A DNA stretch of 64,000 nt from Gymnopilus junonius (Eukaryota; Basidiomycota; Agaricomycetes; Agaricales; Galerinaceae): the NCBI GenBank assembly GCA_015501075.1, contig JADNYJ010000157.1, positions 1 to 64,000 of the forward strand. Reading direction: 5' to 3'. Positions 11,532 through 22,860 of this stretch are shown in pieces. A program made the translations under genes and the position numbers. Positions within the stretch are counted from its first letter, which is position 1. Every line of letters begins with the position of its first letter. The notes beneath the pieces were generated by a model that was not told the DNA's origin, did not search any database, and was given only the letters and a program-made list of their open reading frames with translations.

Positions 11532-11975
11532 AGCACATTCAGACTGGTTCCAAGCTATCACATTCGATGTGACCTCCTCGTCCTAACTTCCTCCTTCCTC
11601 TATGTTCTTCCTGCGTGTAAGAATGTGAAAAGAAGAGTCATAAATGTCTCTGTACATCTTGAACCAAGAAATATCCTTGTACAAGTAATAGTAATCACAA
11701 TTAGTTTTTTCAATGCCAAAGTTTACCGACATGCACGTGTAGTTAGTAATACCAGAAATGTCCGTTCGTCAGGTCCAAAATGAAGGTAGGAAGCGCAGTG
11801 TCTAACTAAAAGCAGTGTGTAAGTTATCACGTCTTAAAACCACGAAGAAAGATAGAACGTCATGAGAAATATGCAGAAGTTCAATGTCCAGGTAAGAAGC
11901 GAGCATCTAGGTAAAGGGTAAGAGTGTCGATGACAAGTGCAGAATCCCATCCAAAAAGCCTGAGAACCTAAAAAA
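11532..11975. other. Intergenic, 3' of GH16 gene
   Basis: About 440 bp of AT-rich sequence between a doubtful plus-strand frame and the stop codon of the glucanase. No feature was recognised. Confidence 0.5.
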
Positions 11976-13600
11976 TCACCATGTCGTCATCGCAAGTGCT
12001 GAAGTGAACAACATCGCGATGATGCTCGACACAATCCCAATGAACATTGGCGACTCAACTCCTTGCAGGGCAGATGAAGTCCGGTTCGATGGCCCCTTGG
12101 TAGGTTGCGCCGAGTCAGAAGTGGCAGGGTCTGCAGTTGGGGAGGTTGAAGCACTAGTGGTGGTGGCGGCCGCCAGGGAGGCATTAAGGTAGGTGCGGAT
12201 GTATCGAATCTCCCAGTACGCGTTGGCGTAGTTGCTCCCATTGCCGAAGATGTTGTCATTGATCTGGGTATACAAAAAGATGATTAGGCTTTAGAGTACG
12301 GCCTGAAAAGAAATAGTCCCACGTACACAACTGTTAGTGGGGGTGTTACATGTCGAGCGGTAAATGGAAGGAACACCAGCCCTGTGAACGTGTGAATTTT
12401 AGAACTATTGTCAAATCATAAAAGTTGAGAAGTTAGGCTGACCAATGGCCACAGAGGGTGGTTAGTAGTACCAAGTTCTGAGGAGGGAAGAACTGCTCGA
12501 AGTCGCAGGCTGATGATGGGTATGAGGCTGATGGAGTACCCCAAGACGATGGGTCCATAGTAGAGGAGGATGTGGCGCTGGCGATATCATCGGGTATGTC
12601 TGCTCTCTAAGAGAAAGTAAATAAAGCTATTATAAATGATCAATTTGACAACAAAGAAAGCGTACACTCCAGAACCAAGAGGAAACACCAGTTGGCTCCA
12701 TTACAAGGGCATATACACCTCCACCGGCTTGTGCAAATCCTGGTCCGAAGCTGTTAGGTTTTGACTCGCCGACGATACATCCTTGAGCCTTTGAGCAATT
12801 CGTCTCAAGGGTATGGCCCGTTTGCAGAGCGTTAGTGGCTTGGAAGCACCCCGGAGTAGTGTGCAAAGCGACCTGGTTGTTCGTCATGCCGTTGATAGCT
12901 TCTATGATATCAATCTCTCCGGCGAGAGGCCATGTATCTTCCATTCCGTACATCCAAAATGAAGGCCAGACCTTTCATCGGGGATATAAGCATAAAGGTA
13001 GCAAATTGAAATTGTTCAATAAAGGGAAATAAAAGTTCCGGGTTAGTCGCACGAACCAGAAGCAAAGAATACGTGGGACGCACCGAGCATCCATATGGGA
13101 TGTGGACTGCATCTATTATAAACAACGACCCAAGACCATAGCTGTCCAATGAGGTAAGCCGAATCTATTTTCAAGGAAGAAGTTCGAACATGAGTTTTGG
13201 TCATGCCCATCGCAAGCGTGAGGATGGGAAGTCAGGGACTGCACTGACGGAATCTCGGTTGACGATAGGTGCAGGCGAAATGGTGGTCGTGTTGTCAACC
13301 TTTATGACTGCGTTGCCTGCGCTGTTGACGAAAGTCAGGCCCCTGGAAGTAGCATTTGCCTGGTCCTGAAAGGTTACATTGCCTAGAATACGTGAACAAG
13401 CCATTCATGGATGAGTTTCTCAATCTTGATAATAGAAAACCAAAAAACTCACCCCAAGTTGTATTATCGACATTTCCGTAGTATGACCACCCATCAAAGA
13501 ATGTCTGCCCAGAGTGTTCGCGCACAGGATTATAAACTGCCACGACGTGGCAGAGAAGGTACCCCAGGACATAAGCCACACTCCATTGGAAATTCTTCAT
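11976..13600 (-). CDS. GH16 beta-glucanase, secreted, probably GPI-anchored
   Basis: Seven exons join in frame: 13600-13453, 13382-13249, 13164-13084, 12971-12666, 12606-12443, 12381-12327 and 12263-11976, giving 391 residues. The product is a glycoside hydrolase family 16 enzyme, expected to cleave beta-1,3(4)-glucan in the fungal wall. A signal peptide opens the protein. The catalytic signature GEIDIIE (E-x-D-x-x-E) is complete and lies in exon 4, after the SVWPSFWMYG segment formed across intron 3. The C-terminus has a Ser/Thr-rich linker followed by a hydrophobic tail, as in GPI-anchored wall enzymes. No frame errors are needed. Substrate preference cannot be read from the sequence. Confidence 0.93.
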
Positions 13601-14700
13601 TTTCCTACTCTACGGAGGAGCGACTACCGTCACTGGCAGCCTGGAGATCGATGGGGAAGGGGACAAGGAACGACAACGAGGTTCAGCCGGAAACCATGCA
13701 TGTTTTTAGCGGGCCCAGTCCTCCGTATCATTATTTTCTATTTTGGACCTATCTCCCGTGTTTGGCGTGGGATTTGGCCGGCCTTAGGACGGCTTCCAGG
13801 ACAAACAGCGGTGGTTGAATTCACAGCTTCAACGCTTCTCGAACGCGTCGACAACGTGTTACCCAAATTGAAACTTACCATCCCACTATACCCTTGCCTG
13901 AAGTTCCTCTTCCATTCATCCATAAACGCTCGAATTCAAAGCTTGCGAGAGTTCGTGCTTAGATCGAAGCAGCATAGCACTTGGGGCTCCTAAGGCGCGG
14001 GTATATTTACTACTACTGGTGCACTGGTATGCCCACCGAAATCGCGTAAGGAATCCAGATCCGGCAGAAATTTCAAACTGCCCAGCATCTTGGCGATGGT
14101 AAGCAAATTTCAAATTTCAAGGGAATATATTTCAAGATTCCTTCTTGTCTCTTGAACACTGAACTTGGGTCTATGCACGCAGGTGAGAATTTTGCCTCTG
14201 GTATATGATTCTACCAAGGATGCCTGAGTGTTGGAATACTTTGGATTCGACATCGCAAGAGGCCCGACGCCCATCTTGGATCTGCTTGATTGATGGGAAC
14301 CCAATGAACTAAATGAATTCAGGTATGATTTGTATTTTGTTCCAGCGATGTGGAGAAAACGTTGGAACGAAGGAGGGCCGAAGCCATCGCCAAGGCACTG
14401 GTACCACATCTGGAGCGGTCCCGTGCCATTAAATTCCTTGAGTTTAACTTGAAGATATGGCTTTTGGGAGTCAGATGAATTTACTCTATAGATATACAAT
14501 TAACCTCTAGTGCTTCTAGAGGAGTAGCTGTACCTTTATAGTCCCCATGCCGTACTTACTCTAAAAGTATGCTGTCATTGAAATTGAATTGAATTGAAAC
14601 CGATGCTAAAAGTTACAACTAGTTATAACACTAATATAATAATCCAAAGATTTTTTTTACTATAATTTCTTTATGCAAGCTGAGTAGTACGCTCCTACAG
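13601..14700. other. Intergenic, nothing recognised
   Basis: This 1.1 kb holds only overlapping short frames on both strands without family resemblance. It includes the glucanase promoter and the 3' flank of the NACHT gene. Confidence 0.55.
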
Positions 14701-16754
14701 CTAAATTTCGATGAAAAATGGTCCTGCGCGTGAGCGATCAAGCAAAAAGTCTGCTAGTGAAGCGTGATATAGATGAATTTTTTCGTGTGGCTGATCAATG
14801 CGTGGAACATATAGAATGGTATGCAAATTCGCTAGCAACATCTGCAGTTCATCCATTTCCATATGCAGAGACTGTGCAATATCGCCTAATGCAGAACGGT
14901 CAGATTCCTTGAGAATTACGCCGAGAACTGGGGCCACACGTTCCCAGTCATCAATAGAGGAGAGTAGGTGGGTGTATAAGGAGTCTAAGGAGGCAAATGG
15001 TGCTTGGTTCCCGGATGGCCTCAATCCTAAGATAATGTCCAGTTGTTCTCTGGGACGCCGTCTTGGGCTTCGTATGAATTTCATAACGCTGGAGGCATAG
15101 ATAAATTGACCGGATGATTTCAAGACTAGTTGTTTAATGGCAGTATCGGAAGGCCAGTCTTGCAGAGATGATTTCGTGGGGTGCGTTTCTCTGATATTTT
15201 GAAATTCGGAACGAAGAAACATTTCAATATCCTCTTCGAGTCTGGTCTCGATGTGCAAATTGATGCGCCGCGTAAGAGACTGGACTTCTACTTGATCGAA
15301 GAAAGCCCGTGTCGAATATTCCGGACGGCTCGCGATCATGAAGGAGAGGGGCAGGACAGACCTCTGGATGGCATTAAAAAGCACTGATAGGATCATGTTC
15401 TGGTTTTCAGAATTTTCACACTCATCAAGAGCGTCTATGATGATGATCCCCGCAGTAGCATTTGTCGAGCTCCTTTGATCATTGTCCTTTGAAAGATGCA
15501 TAAAAGGCTCCACAATTAGTGACTCAAATTGTGCTTGAATGGACTTTGAAAATATGGTAGGATCATTTTCTATAGCTTTCTCCAACGGCTCTCGAAAGGC
15601 TGGAATACTGAGAGAGAGCTGATAAGCGGCAGTCGCAACAAATCGAGTAGCATCCATCCGTACTCTGGAAAAGAAGTGACTTGCTGACAGTTTACCTCGC
15701 TCGAACAGAATCTCAGCGATAGTTTGAGAAACACTGGATTTGCCAGTGCCAGCTGGGCCATATATCCATAGGAAAGGATATTTTTTGCTGTCGTTATCTG
15801 CCCAATATAAAATTTCGGAGATAATATGTGTCCGAGTACCGGGGAGGCATCTCGGGGCATTGAAGCGCTCGCTAGAATTATAAATAGCCATCGGTGCAAT
15901 GTGCTGCTGTAATATTCCCAACATGGTTTGCTGCTGGGCCCCTTGAGCTGCTCTCAATGAATATCAATTTTGCACGCAATCATCCATTCATACGTACTTT
16001 GACTATGAACAACAGGATTCCATCTGTATTGATCATCCAGGGAACACCGTAGTGAGCTTGGACTGATTGTGGGTTCATTGAAAAAATTCTGGATCTCAAG
16101 TTCTTGGCGACTAGTTATTAAAAACTTGACCAGTGGGAGCTGAGATTTGCTGGCAATCCCAGAAAGGAGTTCTAGAATTGAATTCATGTCCTCACATTCA
16201 TCCAAGCCATCGAGCACGATGAATTGCGGAATCGTCTTTGTTAGGTTTTTAGAACTGGGTAGCTGCGCAATGTGTGCCAGAGGACTGACAATCAAGGTGT
16301 CGAGCTGGATAGAAAGAGATCTGGAAAATATAGTGGGTTCACGGGCTATGGCAAGTGCCATGGGCTCACAGATTTCCGGGATGACAGTACTGAGTTGATA
16401 TGCGATGGTGGCAATGAGTCGAAATGCATTTTTCCTGGCGGGCACAGACCTTGAGAAGAAAAAACTTGCCACGACCATCCCATCATTAATCAACATCTGA
16501 GCGATAGAGCGCGAACTGAAGGTTTTTCCGGCTCCGGGGGACCCATACATCCAAAAAAATTGAGGTGCCTCTATGCCGCTTCTGGCCCAGTCCAAGATCT
16601 CCATGACAAGACTTTGCTCTGAGTGCGAAGGAGAAATGTACAATACATCAAGGGCGTGTTCATGCAAAAACCGCAGAGCGGCATTTCCTAGGCGCATGTC
16701 ATGTGAAAACAGGTCTAAGGTGTCAAGGCATTTGCGGTAGATGTGACGATCACT
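14701..16754 (-). CDS. NACHT NTPase modules B and C (fungal NLR-like)
   Basis: Two consecutive NACHT modules join in frame across a 47 bp intron (15951-15997), giving 668 residues. Module B has a Walker A GSPGAGKT, a Walker B FIVLDGLDECED and the sensor FLITSRQE, then stops short of the usual C-terminal helical region. Module C has Walker A GPAGTGKSS, Walker B IIIIDALDECEN, sensor FMIASRPE and the downstream HLYHASLADFLLDRSR motif. It ends abruptly six residues past that motif. Such STAND NTPases act as oligomerising immune or heterokaryon-type sensors. No effector or WD40/ankyrin/TPR repeats are present. Upstream, module A connects in phase through another 47 bp intron (16755-16801), so A, B and C may be one gene. 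Confidence 0.75.
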
Positions 16755-16801
16755 CTAAAATAATAATCAATAAGTTATTCATTGGAGGGAGGGGCAAGTA
16801 C

Positions 16802-18494
16802 CTGATTGTTCTCGATCTCATATCTAATATGATCACGAAAAGGGAGTAATAAGCAGAATCTATGGCTTGCCAAATCGACTGAGTCTTTGTGGTGTGCTAA
16901 GTTTGGATAAGCGCCCAAATCAAATGCATGCAGGTCTGAATTCGCGCTTTGTCTTGAAGCAAACAAAACAGAATGGTGGTGCTGGAGATCAAAGTACGAT
17001 ATTTTTAATATGTTGTTATCAGTATCAAAACCAGCTTCACAAGTGACTTGAGCTTTGGCAAATACGAGAAAAAGTAAAAGCTTACTTTCGGAATCAAATG
17101 AATTCGAAAGATGTCTGATGCATTGCTTTGCCAGTAATGCATGACTCTTGATGGCGTCAATGAAAAAACCTTTTGCTCGGTTCTTGTCCAGGAGAAAGTC
17201 CCGCAGAGAGGTATGATATATGTGAATGGCCGATTCACTGAAATCACTTCCCGCTAGAGGGACATTTACTACGGAATGCAAATCGTTGAAGAGGATTTGA
17301 ACGTCACCGTCTTCATAGCCAAGAAATTTCTCGACATCTTCTATTGTCAGAATATTACCCGTTTCTCTTAGGATAAGAAACGAAAAGACTTCAAGAGCAC
17401 GTTTGGCATTGTCAACAAAGTCAGCACCAAAAGCAGACTCAAAAATGCGAATATAAAGGTCGTCCAAGACAGTGAATGATTTATCCGGAGGAGTCATCCC
17501 GAGAATGAGCTCGAGTTGTGTTGTAGGCCGTGTTTTGTGCGACTTGATAAATTTCATGACAGTGTCAGCATAGATAAACTGCCCAGAGGCCTTTTGGACC
17601 AATTGCTGTACGTCAGATTCGAGAGGCCAAATTTGAGGGAGCGAAGGCCCGGATGGGTGCTCGATCCTAATATTCTTGAACTCGGAAAGGAGGAAAGACC
17701 GGATATCATCGTCGAGTTTATATTGCTCATTGTCGAGGATTAATCGTCGGGAAAGCAAATTGACCCGGTCCTCATTGAAAAATGTCCTTATACCATGTTC
17801 TGGCCGACTTACTATCAAGAAGAATAGCGGAAATTTCGCCTTTTGGACAGCCATGAAAAGGAGTTTGAGGATTTTGACTTGAGAATCGAGCCCTCCACAT
17901 TCATCCAGGCCATCAATGATCACCAGACGGCGCCGTTTTCCAGCCGAGTAATCCTGGGCGCTAGGATGGTTAATGAGTTGCATAAACAGCTCGGCGATCA
18001 AATCCAATAGAGCCTCAAAATCGGGCAATAGAGGGATCCTGGACCGATCAGCAAGCCGTATAAGTGGACCATGACTAGCTTAGCCATTTGGTCTTCGTAA
18101 GATTGGTCAAAAACAAAGGCTCCTTCTCCAAAGCTACAGCAATATGTTTCTTGGACCTTCGGGACGTGCCTAGTGAGTTGGTAGGCTATTGTTGCAACTA
18201 AGCGGGTCGGATTGTTTCGGCCAGGTACTGTCTTGCGAAGAAAAAACTAGCCGCGAAGCTGCCTTCATGCGGTTCTGTGCTCGTAAGTATTTTGGCGATC
18301 GTCCGAGCAATGGTGGATTTTCCTGAGCCAACTGGACCGTTCATCCACAAGAAGGGATAATTAAGGTTGTCATTTTCGACCCAGTCGATGATTTCGTCGA
18401 TGATAGCTTTGCATGTGGCTGGATGACACTTTGGACGATCGTATTCATCCTTGGAGTCATGCATCGCATCTGTTGCTACTCGCCCATACAACAC
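16802..18494 (-). pseudogene. NACHT NTPase module A, frameshifted
   Basis: The module starts with a linker typical of fungal NACHT proteins (MHDS.., KCHPAT) and Walker A GPVGSGKST. It continues with Walker B VIIDGLDECGG, sensor FLIVSRPE and the HIYHTSLRDFLLDKNR motif, and then runs about 125 residues further than module C. Between 18235 and 18060 the conserved reading moves through all frames: near 18233, near 18150, near 18120 and near 18068. Each change is explained by a single base, some in short homopolymers. The rest (18028-16802) is one open frame. It is either a decayed copy or affected by sequence errors. Confidence 0.75.
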
Positions 18495-18879
18495 TTTGAG
18501 GCCTGTGTCAAGCCTTGAGAATCAACTTATGCCGAAGAACTGTCAGCCTAATTCACCTTCGCTTGCCAGTGCCAACAAACGTCGGCATACTATCTGTGAT
18601 CGATTTTGATAACCATACATTACAATGCAGGCGAAATGAACACCTACAGTTGTTTGTCTGATTCGCAGTGTTGTGGATATTGATCGCCCCCCCTCTTCCG
18701 CCTATACCGTCGCTGACGCCGTCCCCTCCACTACCACTGCTGGATACAATATTATGGTTATCAGCCTGGTAAGAAGATAAACGATCGTATCGGGCACACA
18801 CCAAGACCGGCTCCTCTAAAATCTTGGTATACAAGAGGATCATGACTGCTGGGAATCGACATTGCGTGCGGGCTTGCAC
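18495..18879 (-). other. Possible N-terminal exon of the NACHT locus
   Basis: A 109-codon frame (18879-18553) contains a Gly/Ser-rich stretch and a following NIHNTANQTNN-like segment. This resembles the Gly-rich N-terminal linker seen before NACHT in many agaricomycete NLR-like proteins. A GTAGGT donor near 18645 and the open frame just upstream of 18494 would allow splicing to module A. The true start codon was not identified. Confidence 0.35.
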
Positions 18880-19236
18880 TGCTGTTCAGAGTGAGCTGAA
18901 GTAAGATTGACTGGAAATTCAAGAAAAAGGATCATTGGATGCCCACAGAATCGCAGATCAGAACAGGCAGCCAGACATCTGCTCGAGAAAAAAAATTGGA
19001 CTTGATGATAAGTGAGGGAAAAGAGGGTCAGTGCGGCTGCCTCGTGTTTGACCTCTGGACGATAGTGTCGGCGTTAAAATTGTATCCATCCTGTAACTTG
19101 TCCGGTGATCGGGGATGCTATCTTCATTCCGAAATTAAAAATACATCTACAGGTATGTGATCCCCTGAAAGTGAACTTGGCACAGCCCACTTTCCTACGG
19201 TTACAGGCTATAAATAAAGTGGGATTATCGCTACAT
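18880..19236. other. Intergenic, nothing recognised
   Basis: About 360 bp between the NACHT 5' end and the permease stop codon. No feature was recognised. Confidence 0.5.
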
Positions 19237-21374
19237 CTACAGCTTCTTCTCTTGCGACTCAACATCGACCTCGTCGACATCTGAGGAGGGCTCATTACTT
19301 TCTTCTTCTGCCTCTAGAGGAAGAATGAGGTTAAGGACCGCAGCGACGATACCCGCAGCGAGGACTAAACCACAGATAATTTGTAAGTAAACCAGGAAAA
19401 GAACAGGAAGGAAGAGACACACAAGGTGTGCTAAGCACAATTGTGATAGAATTGAACAACCCCTGTAAACCCTTGTTAGGGTGGTCAACCCCGTCGAACA
19501 AATGTTCAAAAATGCCAGGCTGCAACAAATCCCCAACGCCAAAAGCAAGCGCCGCACTGAGGATAAATCTCTCCCTCCTTCCAAACTTTATAAGTGCAAG
19601 CACCCTTACGCCCGAAGCAGCCACATTTGCAAACAAGAAAGTCGTCACACCACCCAACACCGGGTTTGGAATAGCTAGGAAGACTCCTGAAATTTTGCCC
19701 AGGATGCCAAAGAGGATGAGGAAGAAGCAGCACCATCGCCCAGCTCCGCGGTTGGCGCAGCGAGTGAGGGCGATGACACCGTTGTTTTGCGCAAAGACAG
19801 ACAGTGGCGTGACGGTGAAAAGGGCGGACAAAATCCGCCTATGCCGTCTGCGAGAATGCCGCCCTGAATGCGCGAGTCGAATACCTCCCCTACTACATCT
19901 TGCCGAGAAACTTCAGCGGACGCTGTGATATCACCAATGGCTTCCATGGCCAGTGATACTAAAATGTATTTAGAAAAAGAATCTGCAATGACAAACGAAG
20001 CATCCACATACCATAGACTGCAAGCATAGGTAGGATCGCAGGTGGATAAACACTAATCTTAAATGTCTTGACCACAAAACGTGATAGCAGGCGCAGTTCG
20101 GATACTCGAACCATCAATGTAGCCCGCAGCGCCAGCGACAATACAACCAACGATCAACCCGACAATTATACTGATATTCTTGAGGAACGGGGAGCCGAAT
20201 ATTTCGGTCAAGATAATAGTTACAAAGGAGAGGAAACCCAGGCCGATAAATTCGGGTGAGCCCCAAGGCAGAGGTCGTGGCGCAAATATGGTAGGGCAGA
20301 GCTGGAAGATACCACTTGTGGGGCGAGACAGGCAGTCGTTGGAGCCCCCGCCCCAGTCGGCTATCCCGGAAGAGCCGATAAGAGACGCCCCAATCAGCAA
20401 AATGACTGATCCTGTTTAGAGCAATCAGGAACGAGATCTTCGTTTGAAATGCTAATACCGACCGGTAACAAGAGGCGGGAATAATTTCTTGAGCACCTTT
20501 GGAGAGCAAAAGGATAAAAATATTTCAAGGAAGGAGCATATCAGTGATGTGCCTGTCGCAGACATTAGGACGTTTAGATAACAAGGAAAGGCGATGAATC
20601 CTCACCCAGAACTTTTCCATAGGCTTCTGGGCAAGGTCCTCGTGTGACAGTTCCATCAGCTGCAGTAGTTGACGGGCATGTACCGTCATTATACATAGCA
20701 TTGAAAATCTGAAGAAAACAAGTAAGAAAATGGAAAGTCTTAGAATCATTACTAGACATACTGCTGATGCTGTAGACAGAGTAGCAAAACTCGTTCCGAC
20801 AACGGAGATAAGTCCAGTGCCTAGATAATAGCCTTTGAACAAGCGTAAACGAGACATTTGAACCAGGCTGAGGATGCCTGTACACCAAGCACGCGTCAAT
20901 AAAAACTTTCAGCATAATTGAAATATCTCAGACTCACCACAGCCGATCAACGAGGCTGAAATCATGTACGACGACGTGGCAGCGTCCAAATTGAGGGACG
21001 AGGCAAAGATTATAGGAGGCGTGATGAGGCCGGCCAGCATGGCGAGAGCATGTTGGAGCCCGCTTGAGATAGCGAGTATTAGGGGCAAGTCGGCATCCAG
21101 AGCATAAAAAGCTGGAGCGCGGTCATGTTGCCTCATGAACGGAAGCTGAGGAGTACATAGCCTGTTTGTTTGAATAATCAGAATCTGAAAATCAATTTGA
21201 AAAGATGGAAGCACGTACCAAGCATAGTCATAATCGCCAAACCATCCATCTCTAGTGGTAAATTTTTTTCTTCAGCCGGCGAGCGCCGTCCTTCAGCTGC
21301 ACGCGCCTTGGTGTCGTGGGTATAACTGGAGGCTCTGTAGCCCGGGGCTGAGCCTGAACCGGCGTGGACGACAT
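19237..21374 (-). CDS. Purine (uric acid/xanthine) permease, NCS2/UapA type, frame-disrupted
   Basis: Conserved segments cover the whole nucleobase-cation symporter-2 protein: DGWFGDYDYAW near the start, the LQHALAML helix, and FKGYYLGTGLISVVGTSFA. LPWGSPEFIGLGF, the helix with EAIGDITAS and the signature QNNGVIALTRCANRGAG follow, then a C-terminal AAGIVAAVLNLILPLE. Several introns join cleanly, for example before SVILLIGASLIGS. Three places do not. An A7 run at 21263-21269 puts the upstream ATG (21374) one frame off. A net shift near 20072-20079 follows PAITF. One base is missing near 19827-19837, after LADGIGG. All lie in or beside homopolymers. The protein would import purines across the plasma membrane if the frame is intact. 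Confidence 0.8.
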
Positions 21375-22860
21375 GAGAGTCGAACTATAAGAGGTGAAAA
21401 TAAGAGGTGAGAAAGTAAACACCCCGGGGCTTCTCTCGGTTGTCGCAAAGGAAATTATCCCACATTGAGATGGGGTATTTAAAGATATCTATCTAACAGT
21501 ATGGCCATATCTCCTCTGGAGATAGAACGCTTGAAATTAAAAAAATTTGATAAGAGATACGAAAAGAACAAATTTACATTTGAACCGACCTTCCGACGTC
21601 AAATGTACAGGAACCTGGCATTGACAGGCACACGATCATATCAAACGCCGCCGCTGCCGACATTGAGGTATGTCATGAAGGAGATACACAGATAAGTAGG
21701 GAGGTCCGGTTATGGACGATATGGGAGATAATGGGAGGAGTTATTATGTTGCAGCGTGTTTATTGGTTCCACCAGGCACGAAAGCGATAGGCCGATAAGG
21801 GCCGAGTCCTGCCGGCCGGTCGCTGTATGTCCATGTTGATCCATATGGACGCTGGACCTATTTGATTTGTATTTGAATTTGAAGATCCTAGAATGGTACA
21901 GAGTGGTGTAGATGACAATCAGGCCCAAGTTTCGCAAATACGAAGACAGCAAGATTCTTCTCCTTTGTTTGCCAAATGATTTTTCTTATTCTTAGGTCGA
22001 AAATTTCTTCTAAATATCTGAAGAGGACTGACAAGGGAGTGATTGAAATATCCCAATCCGAATCAGATAACGATGAGGACAACTTGACCATCAAATATCG
22101 TGAGTCTCAAGAATATTTATAAATTTCCTCTAATACCTCTTCGTCAGAAAGAATCATCCGAATACTGGCATGACAATTAAACCCACCCCCTCGTTAACAG
22201 ACTCTGACAGTCAATAATTCAAGCCGAAGTTGGAAATCTTGCTTCTCAGACCACTTCTTACTTACTTGACACTGCATTCCTTGGCTCGATTAAGGTCAAT
22301 GGCATAGTTGTTTCGAAAATAATCCTAAACGCTACGGAAAGTCGTCCAATGTTAAAATTACGGGACCGAATTCATTCTACCAAGTTGCAGTTTCAACGCA
22401 GTTTAAAATAACGCAGTAATCCCTAGACGATGCTTCTGTTGAATAAAATAAGCAATTTAGATAAGCATATGATTGAGAGTCAGTCCTACAACTTTATTAA
22501 CGTCTAGTAGTCCGCAAAAATTACAAACATGGTAGTAACACACGGCGCAGCCGGAGTTGTTCCTAGGAGGAAGAATCTTTCCTTTTGCATATATTCCAAT
22601 ACTTTCACATGTAAGGCAGAAGATCTAATTGTTAGGATATAATGTATTCGATTTCTTAATTTTGACGATACATAGAGTTAAATTACACGGAGTCAGAAAG
22701 TACACACAGTAACTAGAGAATGGGTCCTAAGATAACATCCTACACCAAGGGCACAAAGAAAGGAAAGGAAAAAGGAAGAGAGATAGAGAGAACAACAATG
22801 GAATCATCCATGAAAAAGAAACCTCCCATAATCTCATTGACAAGCAACCGACCCCGTCCA
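21375..22860. other. Intergenic, nothing recognised
   Basis: Nearly 1.5 kb between the permease start and the HDAC stop. A plus-strand frame at 21501-21695 (Lys/Arg-rich, 64 residues) and a few others show no family resemblance. Confidence 0.55.

Noticed and set aside
13411..13993. Plus-strand frames of 135 and 159 codons
   Set aside because: They overlap exon 1 and the promoter of the GH16 gene on the other strand and have no similarity.
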